64,000 nt of DNA, taken from assembly GCF_002917095.1 (NCBI RefSeq), contig NZ_PQGA01000005.1, positions 186,001-250,000 of the forward strand. The letters are read 5' to 3'. Shown in pieces: positions 1 through 7,938 of this stretch. The notes under the pieces are model-generated. The model did no database searches and was not told the DNA's origin. It worked only from the letters and a program-made list of their open reading frames with translations. Position numbers and translations under genes: made by a program. The first letter of the stretch is position 1. Every line of letters starts with the position of its first letter. This DNA is from Paraburkholderia eburnea. GTDB taxonomy: Bacteria > Pseudomonadota > Gammaproteobacteria > Burkholderiales > Burkholderiaceae.

Positions 1-1080
1 GTAAGCCGAGATCGTGCGCGTCTTGGTGCGGTCGAACAGCATGCCGATCGAAAGCAGCATCGCCCCCGACACGAAGCCGTACGAGATCATCTGGACGATC
101 GCGCCTTCGGTGCCCATCTGGTTGAAGAGGAACAGGCCCAGCGTGACGAGGCCCATGTGGGCGATGGTCGAGTAGGCCAGCAGACGCGTCATATCGGTCT
201 GCGCAAGCGCGAGCAGGCTTGAGTACACCACGGCGACGAGCGACAGCGTGATGATGGCCGGCGCGAAGAAGTGCGCCGCGTCGGGCGTGATCGGCAAGGT
301 GAAGCGCAGGAAGCCGTAGCCGCCCAGCTTGAGCATCGCCAGGATCACGGTTGCACCCGTGGGCGCTTCGAGGTGGACGTCAGGCAGCCACGTATGGAAC
401 GGCCACATCGGCACCTTGACAGCGAAGGCGGCGAAGAAGCCGATGAAGACGAGCAACTGCGGAACGAAGCCGAGCGTCAGGTTGTGCCAGGCGGCCATGT
501 CGAAGGTGTGCGACTGGCTGTAGAGATACAGCATCGACACCAGCATCAGCAGGGAGCCGGCCAGCGAAAAGAAGAAGAACTTGACTGCTGCATAGCTGCG
601 GCGGGCATGGCCCCACGCGCCGATCAGCAGGTACAGCGGGATCAGGGTCGCTTCGAAGAACACGAAGAAGAGCATGCCGTCGGTCGCCGCGAAGGTGCCG
701 ACCATCAGGCCCGAGAGGATCAGGAACGCGCCGTGGTACTGGGCCACGCGCACGGTGATCGACTCCCACGAGGCGATCACGATCACGAGCGTCGTGAACG
801 CGGTGAGCACCACGAGCCACAGCGAAATGCCATCAATCCCGAGTCGCCACGCCACGCCGAAGTCGGGCAGCCAGTTACGGAATTCGACGAACTGCATGGC
901 GGCAACATGGTTGTCGAAACCGGTAATGAGCGGAATGGTCACCAGCAGACCGACGATGGAGCCGGTCAGCGACAACCAGCGCGTACGCTGCGGATGGCGA
1001 TCCGACCCGAGGCGCAGCACAGCCACGCCGAACAGGATGGGAATCCAGATCGCCAGACTCAGGAATGGAACGGATTGCAT
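1..1080 (-). CDS. nuoM: NADH-quinone oxidoreductase subunit M (NuoM), 3' end cut by window
   Basis: Membrane proton-pumping subunit of respiratory complex I. The reverse strand reads 360 codons without a stop from an ATG (MQSVPFLSLAIW) to the window edge. Usual NuoM length is near 490 residues, so about a quarter is missing. The family marks are present: FFEATLIPLY carries the conserved membrane glutamate, and FAVKVPMWPFHTWLPDVH carries the conserved lysine. LAYSTIAHMG and GFVSGAMLLS follow. The whole stretch is hydrophobic, as expected for a 14-helix antiporter-like subunit. A ribosome site (AAGG) lies about 9 bases before the ATG. In the usual nuo operon nuoL lies immediately upstream, but here the upstream 460 bp hold no gene. 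The protein may therefore be a second, stand-alone NuoM. Family call is sure; status as paralogue is inference. Confidence 0.93.
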   Translation of the reverse strand, partial: MQSVPFLSLAIWIPILFGVAVLRLGSDRHPQRTRWLSLTGSIVGLLVTIPLITGFDNHVAAMQFVEFRNWLPDFGVAWRLGIDGISLWLVVLTAFTTLVIVIASWESITVRVAQYHGAFLILSGLMVGTFAATDGMLFFVFFEATLIPLYLLIGAWGHARRSYAAVKFFFFSLAGSLLMLVSMLYLYSQSHTFDMAAWHNLTLGFVPQLLVFIGFFAAFAVKVPMWPFHTWLPDVHLEAPTGATVILAMLKLGGYGFLRFTLPITPDAAHFFAPAIITLSLVAVVYSSLLALAQTDMTRLLAYSTIAHMGLVTLGLFLFNQMGTEGAIVQMISYGFVSGAMLLSIGMLFDRTKTRTISAY

Positions 1081-1541
1081 TTCAACAGGACCTTAAAAAT
1101 GCGGGGCACATAGTTCGTCTGCGCACGGGCTGGCACGCAAGCAAACTGAAAGATTAACGCGGGGTGAAAATCGGACCAGACTGGCTGCAATGGTTCTGTC
1201 AGCTTAGAGGCGAAATGCAACACACGTCCAAGGGTTAACGAGGGTAAACGGAATACAAAACTTTTGCAGCGCAACAACACGATCCAGATCAGCCACTGAT
1301 ACAAGTCATTGTTTTTGTGCAATTTTATGCTAGTACAAAAACAGGAAACACCGCTCATCAGCGCCTCTCTGTTCTCAAAAGTGCCCCCCGAAGACCTCTT
1401 GAACGCCTGTGCACGCGACACGCCGTCACACCGCGCGGCCCGAATAATACCTTACTTGTTCTTTTGCCCTCAATGACTTATGCATAGGGGCGCGATCCCG
1501 CAGGCCATGCCAGGCCTGTAGGGCACACCTTTGCGCGGCGC
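1081..1541. other. Intergenic leader of nuoM, no gene seen
   Basis: This 460-bp stretch lies upstream of nuoM on the minus strand. It is clearly more AT-rich than its surroundings, especially around 1230-1350. Reading frames across it show no recognisable protein. It probably holds the nuoM promoter and a long leader, but no promoter hexamers stand out well enough to call. Confidence 0.5.
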
Positions 1542-1574
1542 AAAAAAAAGCCCCGGCCGTCTTCGGGCCGGGGC
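1542..1574 (-). terminator. Intrinsic terminator
   Basis: A 9-bp perfect stem, GCCCCGGCC (1550-1558) with GGCCGGGGC (1566-1574), has a 7-nt loop. It is preceded on the plus strand by eight A (1542-1549), so it ends a minus-strand transcript with U8. No minus-strand gene is recognised directly upstream of it. Confidence 0.85.
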
Positions 1575-1748
1575 GAACTCTCACGATGCGCCAGCGACGC
1601 TGGAACACGCATGGGCGCACTGTAGCCGCTTGTGGCCCTTCCATTAAGCAGCGTGCCTGGAAGAGTCCTTTCCCGCGTCATGATTGATTCGTTCCGATCC
1701 ATAACGCGGAGCTGCTGCGGTGCCGCATCCGCGCACACGCCAACTGGC
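1542..1748 (-). ncRNA. Candidate Fur-repressed small RNA (about 205 nt)
   Basis: On the minus strand a perfect TATAAT (1760 down to 1755) overlaps the edge of a Fur box. About 200 nt further the strand reaches a strong intrinsic terminator with a run of eight U. No recognisable protein is encoded between the two. A promoter under a Fur box, no ORF and a factor-independent terminator is the layout of RyhB/PrrF-type iron-sparing RNAs. A Fur-controlled RNA (BrrF) has been described in Burkholderia cenocepacia; I cannot tell from sequence alone whether this is its orthologue. The 5' end near 1748 is estimated from the -10 box. The -35 (TTCAAA, 19-bp spacer) is weak. Confidence 0.5.
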
Positions 1749-1754
1749 ATCGTC

Positions 1755-1785
1755 ATTATACAAATGAGAATCATTTGCATTTGAA
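1755..1785. promoter_or_regulatory. Fur box overlapping a minus-strand -10 element
   Basis: Bases 1760-1778 match 13 of 19 positions of the Fur consensus, with the core AATGA-N-AATCATT intact. A perfect TATAAT reads on the minus strand at 1760-1755. Bound Fur would cover the -35/-10 spacer of the minus-strand promoter. The site also lies 117 bp upstream of the plus-strand gene at 1895, so it could control both. Confidence 0.7.
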
Positions 1786-1894
1786 CGAGTTTTGGGGCAT
1801 CATGGTTTCCATGCCGGCGAGGCCGGCCACGATGGATCCGCGCACCGTGCTGCGCGCCCGACCGCCTTCTTCGCCCTGATCGCCCGAGGCTGCC

Positions 1895-2374
1895 ATGAAC
1901 TACACCGCCCCCTTCGCGAGAAATGACACGCTGATCGACGACACCTTCGTCCAGCATCCCGACAGCGCCGAACAAACCGTCCTGCGTGCCGTGCGCACCT
2001 GGCTGCGTCCGCATTGCGACGCTTACGGCAAGGCCGAAAGCTGGCGCGGCGTGCTCGCCGACGCCGGACTCGGCGCCGAGGGCATCGGCCACTTCGACCT
2101 GTTGATGGGCACGCTCTGCCGCGCTTCGTGCCGCCCGCTCGACACGCGCTGCCGCTGCGCGTCCGAACTCGCGAAGGACGAAGGCTCGCTGCTGCAGGTG
2201 ATCGCGCTGCTGCAATCGACGCGCAGCGAAGCCGCCGTGCAGTTGCTCAACGACTGGCTGCCGTCGCAGAGCGTCAGCGGCATGCTCAAGACCTCGCGCT
2301 GGTTCGCGATCTGCCTGCTCGACGCAGGCGTACAACTGAGCGACCGCACGCGCCGCGTGACCTATATGCACTAA
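1895..2374 (+). CDS. Hypothetical cysteine-cluster protein downstream of a Fur box
   Basis: A 159-residue soluble protein that I do not recognise. The ATG is preceded by GAGG at a 6-base spacing. The most striking feature is a tight cysteine group at residues 75, 79, 86 and 88 (LCRASC and RCRC, pattern C-x3-C-x6-C-x-C), which could hold an iron-sulfur cluster or zinc. There is no signal peptide or membrane segment. Codon use and GC match the neighbours, and the frame is free of rare features, so a real gene is likely. Its promoter region contains a Fur box, suggesting iron-dependent expression. No function is assigned. Confidence 0.72.
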   Translation: MNYTAPFARNDTLIDDTFVQHPDSAEQTVLRAVRTWLRPHCDAYGKAESWRGVLADAGLGAEGIGHFDLLMGTLCRASCRPLDTRCRCASELAKDEGSLLQVIALLQSTRSEAAVQLLNDWLPSQSVSGMLKTSRWFAICLLDAGVQLSDRTRRVTYMH

Positions 2375-2383
2375 AGACGTGCA

Positions 2384-2412
2384 TTGACACGCGCACTGCA
2401 TAAGCTCATTAC
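2384..2412 (+). promoter_or_regulatory. Possible sigma-70 promoter for the MFS gene
   Basis: A perfect TTGACA (2384-2389) is followed after 17 bp by CATTAC (2407-2412), a weak -10. It lies about 70 bp before the transporter start. The -35 is good and the -10 poor. Confidence 0.3.
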
Positions 2413-2484
2413 GAAAGACGATTTGGGCGCCCAGCGGGCCGCCGGTAGCATTCGAGGCTTTCTCCCCGCCGCCCGCCTGCCTGA

Positions 2485-3984
2485 ATGTCTTCCACCGCCG
2501 CTCCCGCTTCCCCGCCCTCCCCACCTTCAGCCAGCCGCGCGCTGATCCGCAGCGCCGCCGACGTCTCACGGCTCGTCAACGCGGGCGGCGCGCCCGGCAG
2601 CAACGCGCGCATCGTCGTCGCGATCGCGCTGGGCGGCGTGTTCCTCGACGCCTACGATCTGGGCGCCCTGGCCTTCGGCCTCAAGGACGTGGCGCGCGAG
2701 TTTTCCCTCTCGCCGGCGGGCACCGGCTTCGTCGCCTCGGCGATCACCTTCGGCGCCATCGTCGGCGCGTTCCTCGGCGGGTTCCTGACCGACCGCATCG
2801 GCCGCTACCGCGTCTTCATGGCCGACATGTTCTTCTTCGTGGTCGCAGCGCTCGCCTGCGCACTCGCGCCCAATGCGTGGGTGCTGGGCGGCGCGCGCTT
2901 CGTGATGGGTCTCGGCGTGGGTATCGATCTTCCCGTCGCGATGGCCTTCCTCGCCGAGTTCTCGCGCCTCTCGGGACGCGGCAACAAGGCCGCGCGCGTG
3001 GCGATGTGGTGCCCCGTCTGGTATGCGGCCATCAGCATCTCGTATCTGCTCGTGCTGGCGTTCTATGCGACGCTGCCCGCTTCGCATTCGCATCTGCTCT
3101 GGCGTCTGACGCTGGGCTTCGGCGCGGTGCCCGCGCTCGTCATCATCGCGATCCGCAGCCGCTATATCAGCGAGTCGCCGGTCTGGGCCGCGAATCAGGG
3201 CGATCTCGCGGGCGCGGCGCGCATTCTGCAGCGCTCCTATGGCATCGATGCCGATGTCGCGCCCGAAGCGCGCGAGGCGCCGGCAAAACCCGCGCGCGTC
3301 GCCTCGTGGAAAAACTACGGCGCGCTGCTGCGTGGCGTCTATGCGCGGCGCACGGCGCTCGCGACGGTGATCGGCGTGGCCTCCTCGTTCGCCTATAACG
3401 CGGTGGCGTTCGGCCTGCCGGTGATCATCTCCAGCTTCCTCGCGCAGTCGATGTTGACCACGATCCTCGCCTCGCTCGCGCTCAATCTGGGCTTCGCGTT
3501 CGTGGGCGGCCTGATCGCCGTGCGCACCGTGCCGCGTTTCGGCGCGTGGAATATGACGGTCTGCGGGTACGTGATCCAGTTCGGCGCGCTCGTGGGACTC
3601 GCGATCGTCGGCAAGCCCGCGACGACGCCCGAAGTCGTCAGCGCCGTCGCGCTGCTCGCGGCGTTTCTGTTCGGTCAGGGAATTGGGCCGGGCTCGCACA
3701 GCATGACGTTCGCTTCGCTGGGCTACCCCACTTCGCTGCGCGGCGTGGGCGTGGGCCTGAACCAGACGCTGATGCGCGCAAGCTCGACGGTTTCGCTGTT
3801 CCTGTTTCCGGTGCTGGCCGCCGCGCTCAACACGCGCGTGTTCTGGATCATCGCGATCGCGCCGCTCGCGGGCCTGGTGGCGCTGCTCTCGGTGCGCTGG
3901 GAGCCGTCGGGCTACGACGTGGATGCCGAAGATTTTGCCGCTGAGGAAACCGCCGGCGTGCGCGCGGCAGAAACAGCGCAATGA
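2485..3984 (+). CDS. MFS transporter, sugar/aromatic-acid symporter type
   Basis: A 499-residue inner-membrane protein of the major facilitator superfamily with 12 predicted helices. The first cytoplasmic loop carries the family signature DRIGRYR (D-x-x-G-R-[YR]). RFVMGLGVGIDLPVAMAFLAEF resembles the sugar-porter group helix 4 region; it is split here only for description. The N-terminal 40 residues are Pro/Ser/Ala-rich and cytoplasmic. The central loop (about residues 225-270) is long and charged, and the tail is acidic. It is a single-gene unit with a terminator straight after it. The substrate cannot be told; organic acids or aromatic acids are plausible for this clade. Confidence 0.85.
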   Translation: MSSTAAPASPPSPPSASRALIRSAADVSRLVNAGGAPGSNARIVVAIALGGVFLDAYDLGALAFGLKDVAREFSLSPAGTGFVASAITFGAIVGAFLGGFLTDRIGRYRVFMADMFFFVVAALACALAPNAWVLGGARFVMGLGVGIDLPVAMAFLAEFSRLSGRGNKAARVAMWCPVWYAAISISYLLVLAFYATLPASHSHLLWRLTLGFGAVPALVIIAIRSRYISESPVWAANQGDLAGAARILQRSYGIDADVAPEAREAPAKPARVASWKNYGALLRGVYARRTALATVIGVASSFAYNAVAFGLPVIISSFLAQSMLTTILASLALNLGFAFVGGLIAVRTVPRFGAWNMTVCGYVIQFGALVGLAIVGKPATTPEVVSAVALLAAFLFGQGIGPGSHSMTFASLGYPTSLRGVGVGLNQTLMRASSTVSLFLFPVLAAALNTRVFWIIAIAPLAGLVALLSVRWEPSGYDVDAEDFAAEETAGVRAAETAQ

Positions 3985-4009
3985 GTAATTTCGATTCCTG
4001 AACAAGCAC

Positions 4010-4042
4010 AAAGCGGCGCGTCTATCGTGCCGCTTTTCTTTT
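4010..4042 (+). terminator. Intrinsic terminator after the MFS gene
   Basis: AAAGCGGC (4010-4017) pairs with GCCGCTTT (4029-4036). The inner bases GCG and CGT extend the stem. The stem is followed by TTTTCTTTT on the plus strand. Confidence 0.8.
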
Positions 4043-4098
4043 CCGGAAATTGATTCGGATGACTTATCGAATCGATACGATTCGTAGTTCTCGCAGTT

Positions 4099-5568
4099 CT
4101 ATTTCGCCCGCGACGCCAGACGCTCGCGCACGAAATCGCGCACCGCGCGCGCCATCTTCGGATACTGCTCACCTGGCACCGCGAACAGTACGAGCGCGCA
4201 CAACGCGAGCACGCCGCAAAACAGGAACGTGCCGCGATAGCCGAAGGCCTGCACGAGCATGCCCGAGAGCACCCCGGACAGAATCGAACCAAGCCGCGAC
4301 GCGTTGAAGAACAGCGCCGTCGCCCGCCCCGGCGAGTCGGGCATCAGATCCTGCACGAACGTCATGCCGAGACACGACGTCACGGCCACCACGAAGGCGT
4401 TGAGAATCTGCATCGGAATGAGCGCGTGCACGCCGGGCGCCGCCGCCATCGACGCGAAATACACCGCATGGACGACGGCACAGGCCGCGAGCCAATGCGG
4501 CTTGTTCAGGCGCGACGCCTTGGCGCCAAGCGCAAGCATCATCGGAATCTCCATGAGCGCGCCCAAGCCCAGCATGATCGACACGTCGAGCCGCGAGCCC
4601 TGCAAACCGTGGACGATATACAGCGGCAGCACGATCATGGTCGCATTGGCGGCGAGGCCGATCAGCGTGAGCGCAACGATCGCGCGCATGATGTCCTTCT
4701 GCGAGACGTCCGGCGCGGCGGCGCGAATGCGCTGCTTCACGGCGGGCTGCACTTCGGCCTGCGTGAGCGGCTGGCCCTCGTAAGGCGCGATGGCCTCTTC
4801 GGCGCGCTCCTGCGCCACTTCCTGGGCGGTGGGCCGCTTCATCAGGTGCTGCGTGGCGTGCTCGTCCTGACGCGGTTCGCGCATGCGCCAGACGATCGTG
4901 CCGCAAGCCGCGAAGCTCGCGGCCGCGAACAGGAACAGGCCGTAAAAGCCAGTCGCCGCGAGCACCAGCGCGCCCACCGCCGGGCCGAACACCCACGCTG
5001 CCGAAAGAATCGTGCGCAACGTCGCGCTGGCGAAGGTGCGTTCGGCATCGTCGGCTGCGGGCAGCGCCGCGCGACTGAATGAAAACACCAGCGAGAGCGC
5101 GCAACCGCCCGCGCCGATGAAGGCGATGCCAACCGCGAGCAGCAGCCGGTAGTCGCGCACGACGCACAGGCACAGATAGCCGAGCGTAGCCGCGCAAAGC
5201 GAGACCAGCAGTAGCAGCCGATGCTTGCCCGTGCGGTCGCTCCAGCGCCCCGCCGCCGTGCTGGCGATCACGCCGCTCGCGGCGATCGCGGTCATGAACA
5301 CGCCGAGCCGGAACGGCGTCATGCCGGCGCGCTCGACGCCGAATAGCGAGAGATACGGTGCGGTGAAGGACATCGCCACGCCCAGCATCAGGGTGGCGCC
5401 GGCGAGCGGCAGAAAACCGGGAATATGCAGGAGACCGACAAAGCGCGAGTTCTTGAGCACGGCGCGTTGGAGAGTGGCGGGGACGAGTGGTCGCGACGCG
5501 TGGAGCGAAGCGTGCGGTAGAGCGTGCAGCGAAGCGTTCAGACTGCGTGAACCCGGCTGCGAACCCAA
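4099..5568 (-). CDS. MFS efflux transporter, SetA/SetB sugar-efflux type
   Basis: A large MFS protein (up to 489 residues) of the sugar-efflux-transporter type. The Set-like core starts near residue 45 (GFLPLAGATLMLGVAMSF). The loop motif GRWSDRTGKHR matches the MFS loop 2-3 consensus. A central hydrophilic loop of about 60 residues (roughly 232-295) is longer than in E. coli SetB (about 395 residues in total). The start is doubtful: the longest frame begins with TTG, with no good ribosome site, and has a low-complexity His/Ala/Ser head. A GTG at 5460 or another downstream codon may be used. It points away from a DnaA-box cluster. Substrate is unknown. Confidence 0.8.
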   Translation of the reverse strand: MGSQPGSRSLNASLHALPHASLHASRPLVPATLQRAVLKNSRFVGLLHIPGFLPLAGATLMLGVAMSFTAPYLSLFGVERAGMTPFRLGVFMTAIAASGVIASTAAGRWSDRTGKHRLLLLVSLCAATLGYLCLCVVRDYRLLLAVGIAFIGAGGCALSLVFSFSRAALPAADDAERTFASATLRTILSAAWVFGPAVGALVLAATGFYGLFLFAAASFAACGTIVWRMREPRQDEHATQHLMKRPTAQEVAQERAEEAIAPYEGQPLTQAEVQPAVKQRIRAAAPDVSQKDIMRAIVALTLIGLAANATMIVLPLYIVHGLQGSRLDVSIMLGLGALMEIPMMLALGAKASRLNKPHWLAACAVVHAVYFASMAAAPGVHALIPMQILNAFVVAVTSCLGMTFVQDLMPDSPGRATALFFNASRLGSILSGVLSGMLVQAFGYRGTFLFCGVLALCALVLFAVPGEQYPKMARAVRDFVRERLASRAK

Positions 5569-5653
5569 TTATCGGACTGAAACTGCGGACGGCGCAAGGC
5601 GGGTGTTATCGATATCAGCATCTGGGTCTCGCCCAAAACGAATCGCAGCAAGA

Positions 5654-5942
5654 CTATCCACAGATTTTGGGGGCAGCCCTGTGCGTAACCCTGGGATGAG
5701 TGCGCCAAGTCCCTGATGCGTATCGGATTGTCTGCAGCGTTGCCGATTGCAGCAGTTTTGCCCCAGATACGAAACCGGGCGCCGCTCTTGTCCACAGTTT
5801 TTGTTCACAGCCCTGTGGGCAACTGCTGGACATCGCAACCAACCCTATGATTCATAAAGACAAACGCTCGCACACCAGTAAAAATGCACAAAAAATGCGC
5901 AAAAAACTTATCCACAGCTCCCGTGGATAAACTTGTTGATAA
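5654..5942. other. Cluster of DnaA-box-like sequences, origin-like
   Basis: Within 290 bp there are seven 9-mers equal or close to the DnaA box TTATCCACA. They are CTATCCACA (5654), TTGTCCACA (5788), TTGTTCACA (5801), TGTGGGCAA (5814, reverse), a perfect TTATCCACA (5908), CGTGGATAA (5922, reverse) and TGTTGATAA (5934, reverse). An A-rich tandem repeat lies just left of the last three. Overlapping frames here are inconsistent with any protein. It could be a replication origin, a DnaA-titration site or a DnaA-controlled promoter. No replication gene lies beside it in the window. Confidence 0.5.
5880..5901 (+). repeat. Two tandem 11-mers, AAAAATGCRCA
   Basis: AAAAATGCACA (5880-5890) is followed directly by AAAAATGCGCA (5891-5901). 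They sit next to the perfect DnaA box at 5908 and would be the easiest part of the cluster to melt. Confidence 0.6.
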
Positions 5943-6067
5943 CCGCCTTACGAGCGCGCCAACCCATTGATCGGATGGGCAGTTAGTCGATTTAGTCACG
6001 GATTCAGCAGAAGGTTTCCGATTGGCAACTTTCGCTCGCGACCTCCCCCGCCGCCTGCCCATCATGT

Positions 6068-7762
6068 TCACGCCAGATCGAGCGCGCCCGTTAGATCGCC
6101 CGGCGGCGTCTGTCCACGCGCGACGAAAGCCTGATCGCGCGACGCCACGCCATCGAGCGGCGCGAGTCCGTGGACGCGGCTGATGAAGCGCAGGATCGAG
6201 TTCGTGTCGTAGAAGGTGTGGTCCACGAAGCCCTTCTTCGCGAACGGCGCGATCACGAGCGCCGGGACACGCGAGCCCGGCCCCCAGCGGTCGCCCGTGG
6301 GCGGCGCGACCGGATCCCACCAGCCGCCATTCTCATCGTGCGTCATGACGACCACCGTATTGGCCCACTGCGGGCTGCGCTGCAGATGCTCGATCACGGC
6401 GGCCACGTGGCGGTCACCCGATTCCACATCGGCATAGCCCGCGTGCATGTTCAGGTTGCCTTGCGGCTTGTAGAACGTGACGGCGGGCAAACGCCCCGCG
6501 TCGATATCGGCGAGCAGACGATTGGTCGCCGGATCGTCGCCGACGCCCGCATCGCGCAGATGCCGCGCGCGCTCAGTCGTGCCCGGCGCGAAGTTGGCAA
6601 AGTAATTGAAGGGCTGATGGTGGTACTGGAAATCAGGCACCGAGCCCGTATCGCGATGGTCGAGCGCGAACTGCCAGGCGCCGCTATACCAGGCCCAATC
6701 CACGCCTTTGGCCGAGAGCCGGTCGCCGATCGTGGCAAAAGTTTGCGGCGGCATCACTCGCGGATCGGACGGGTCGGCCCACGCCGGATTGCCGTCCTCG
6801 GCGGCCCGCACGCTGCTCGGCTGGTACGGCGGCGCCATCGTATTGACCGCGTAGCCGTCCGGCGTAAAGGCGCCGTCGTTGACGAACTTCGGCGGACCGC
6901 CCAATGCCGAGGCCGGGCTGCCGGCCGCGAGCTTCAGACGCGTGCCGAGCGGATCGTCGCTGTCGAGCACGGAGACCAGCTTCCCGGCTGGACTCGACTG
7001 GACGTTCGGGTAATACGGCGGCTGCGCGGCGATCAGATAGATATGGTTGAGCCAGGAGCCGCCGAAAGCGGCCATAAAGAAATTGTCGCAAAGCGTGTAT
7101 TGCTGCGCGAGCTGCCAGAGCCGCAGGGTCTCGGCGGAGTTCTCGTAATAGCCCATCACGAGACCGCCCGAATCGCCCCACGCGGCGAACTGATCGTTAC
7201 GGCCGGCGTTGATCTGCATCTGGTTCTGGTAGAAACGATGCACCAGATCGCGCGTGATGATTCCATTCGGCAACGGATTGCCATGAGTGTCGACGATACG
7301 AAACGGCTGGTTCGCGAGACCCTCAATGGCCGCTTCGCCGATCATGTAGCGCTTGCCGTCCAGTTCCTGCGCCTGCGGAACCAGCCCGCCCCAGATCTTC
7401 GGCAACTGGGTGAGCGGCGTCTTGCCGTCACGGTCGAGCTGCGCGTAACGCGACGCGGGCACGCCCGACAGTGGCGTCTGCACGCCGGGAAAATTGCCGT
7501 AGAGATTTGTGAAGCTGCGGTTTTCCGCGTAGATCACGACGATGTGGCGCACCTGGTCGCGCAGCGCGGCATCGACACGCGCATCGCCTGCGCTGCGCGG
7601 GCCAGGCCCCGCATTCGTCGCCGATGTCTGGCAACCGCTGAGCGCGAGGCCCACGCCCACCGCGGCGAGTCCGCCCAGCACACGCCGGCGCGCGGGATCG
7701 TCCGGCATAGAGCTGTCGTTGTTCTCTTTCTGGTCCGCTGCCTTCGGGTCGTCATGCTTCAT
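6068..7762 (-). CDS. Exported phosphoesterase, acid phosphatase AcpA / phospholipase C-like family
   Basis: A 564-residue protein of the phosphoesterase family related to AcpA and bacterial phospholipase C. It probably hydrolyses phosphomonoesters or phospholipid head groups outside the cytoplasm. The N-terminus has a twin-arginine-like signal (DPARRRVLGG, about residues 22-31) ending in LSGC, a lipobox, so it may be a Tat-exported lipoprotein. The family motif HIVVIYAENRSF (about 73-84) supplies metal and nucleophile residues. NLNMHAGY and VVVMTHDENGGWWD, in the C-terminal third, supply the other metal ligands. The start at 7762 (ATG) is preferred to the TTG at 7765 because AAGGAGG (7770-7776) stands 7 bases ahead. 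It appears to be transcribed alone. Confidence 0.9.
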   Translation of the reverse strand: MKHDDPKAADQKENNDSSMPDDPARRRVLGGLAAVGVGLALSGCQTSATNAGPGPRSAGDARVDAALRDQVRHIVVIYAENRSFTNLYGNFPGVQTPLSGVPASRYAQLDRDGKTPLTQLPKIWGGLVPQAQELDGKRYMIGEAAIEGLANQPFRIVDTHGNPLPNGIITRDLVHRFYQNQMQINAGRNDQFAAWGDSGGLVMGYYENSAETLRLWQLAQQYTLCDNFFMAAFGGSWLNHIYLIAAQPPYYPNVQSSPAGKLVSVLDSDDPLGTRLKLAAGSPASALGGPPKFVNDGAFTPDGYAVNTMAPPYQPSSVRAAEDGNPAWADPSDPRVMPPQTFATIGDRLSAKGVDWAWYSGAWQFALDHRDTGSVPDFQYHHQPFNYFANFAPGTTERARHLRDAGVGDDPATNRLLADIDAGRLPAVTFYKPQGNLNMHAGYADVESGDRHVAAVIEHLQRSPQWANTVVVMTHDENGGWWDPVAPPTGDRWGPGSRVPALVIAPFAKKGFVDHTFYDTNSILRFISRVHGLAPLDGVASRDQAFVARGQTPPGDLTGALDLA

Positions 7763-7893
7763 CAACCTGCCTCCTTGTTCCGGTCAAAGGGCGCTGGCGC
7801 GCTCCGATCTTCAGACATCCTGCAGGAGGATACCGCGCACAGCGGCCCGTGCGGCGGCGAGGTGCATGACACTTCCGTTACACGCAGAGGCGC

Positions 7894-7919
7894 GCGTCCG
7901 GGCCACGCGGCCCGGACGC
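7894..7919 (-). terminator. Strong GC hairpin at the end of the Anbu operon
   Basis: An 11-bp perfect stem (7894-7904 with 7909-7919) has a 4-base loop. It lies 19 bp beyond the stop of the Anbu gene. No U-run follows, so it may be a weak or Rho-assisted terminator or an mRNA-stabilising hairpin. Confidence 0.55.
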
Positions 7920-7938
7920 ATGAGGACGGCAGATAAGC

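Noticed and set aside
271..1113. Long plus-strand frame opposite nuoM
   Set aside because: Low-complexity Arg/His/Glu-rich translation with no family likeness; it is the antisense shadow of a clear NuoM reading frame.
1478..2569. 363-codon minus-strand frame across the Fur-box region
   Set aside because: It runs antisense to two plus-strand genes, contains the terminator hairpin and Fur box as coding sequence, and resembles no protein.
5538..5930. Several short overlapping frames between the two transporter/phosphoesterase genes
   Set aside because: They lie over the DnaA-box cluster, in both directions, with Cys/Arg-rich nonsense and no ribosome sites.
6170..7936. 588-codon plus-strand frame opposite the phosphoesterase gene
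   Set aside because: Antisense shadow caused by high third-position GC; composition is typical of reversed coding DNA and no domain is seen.
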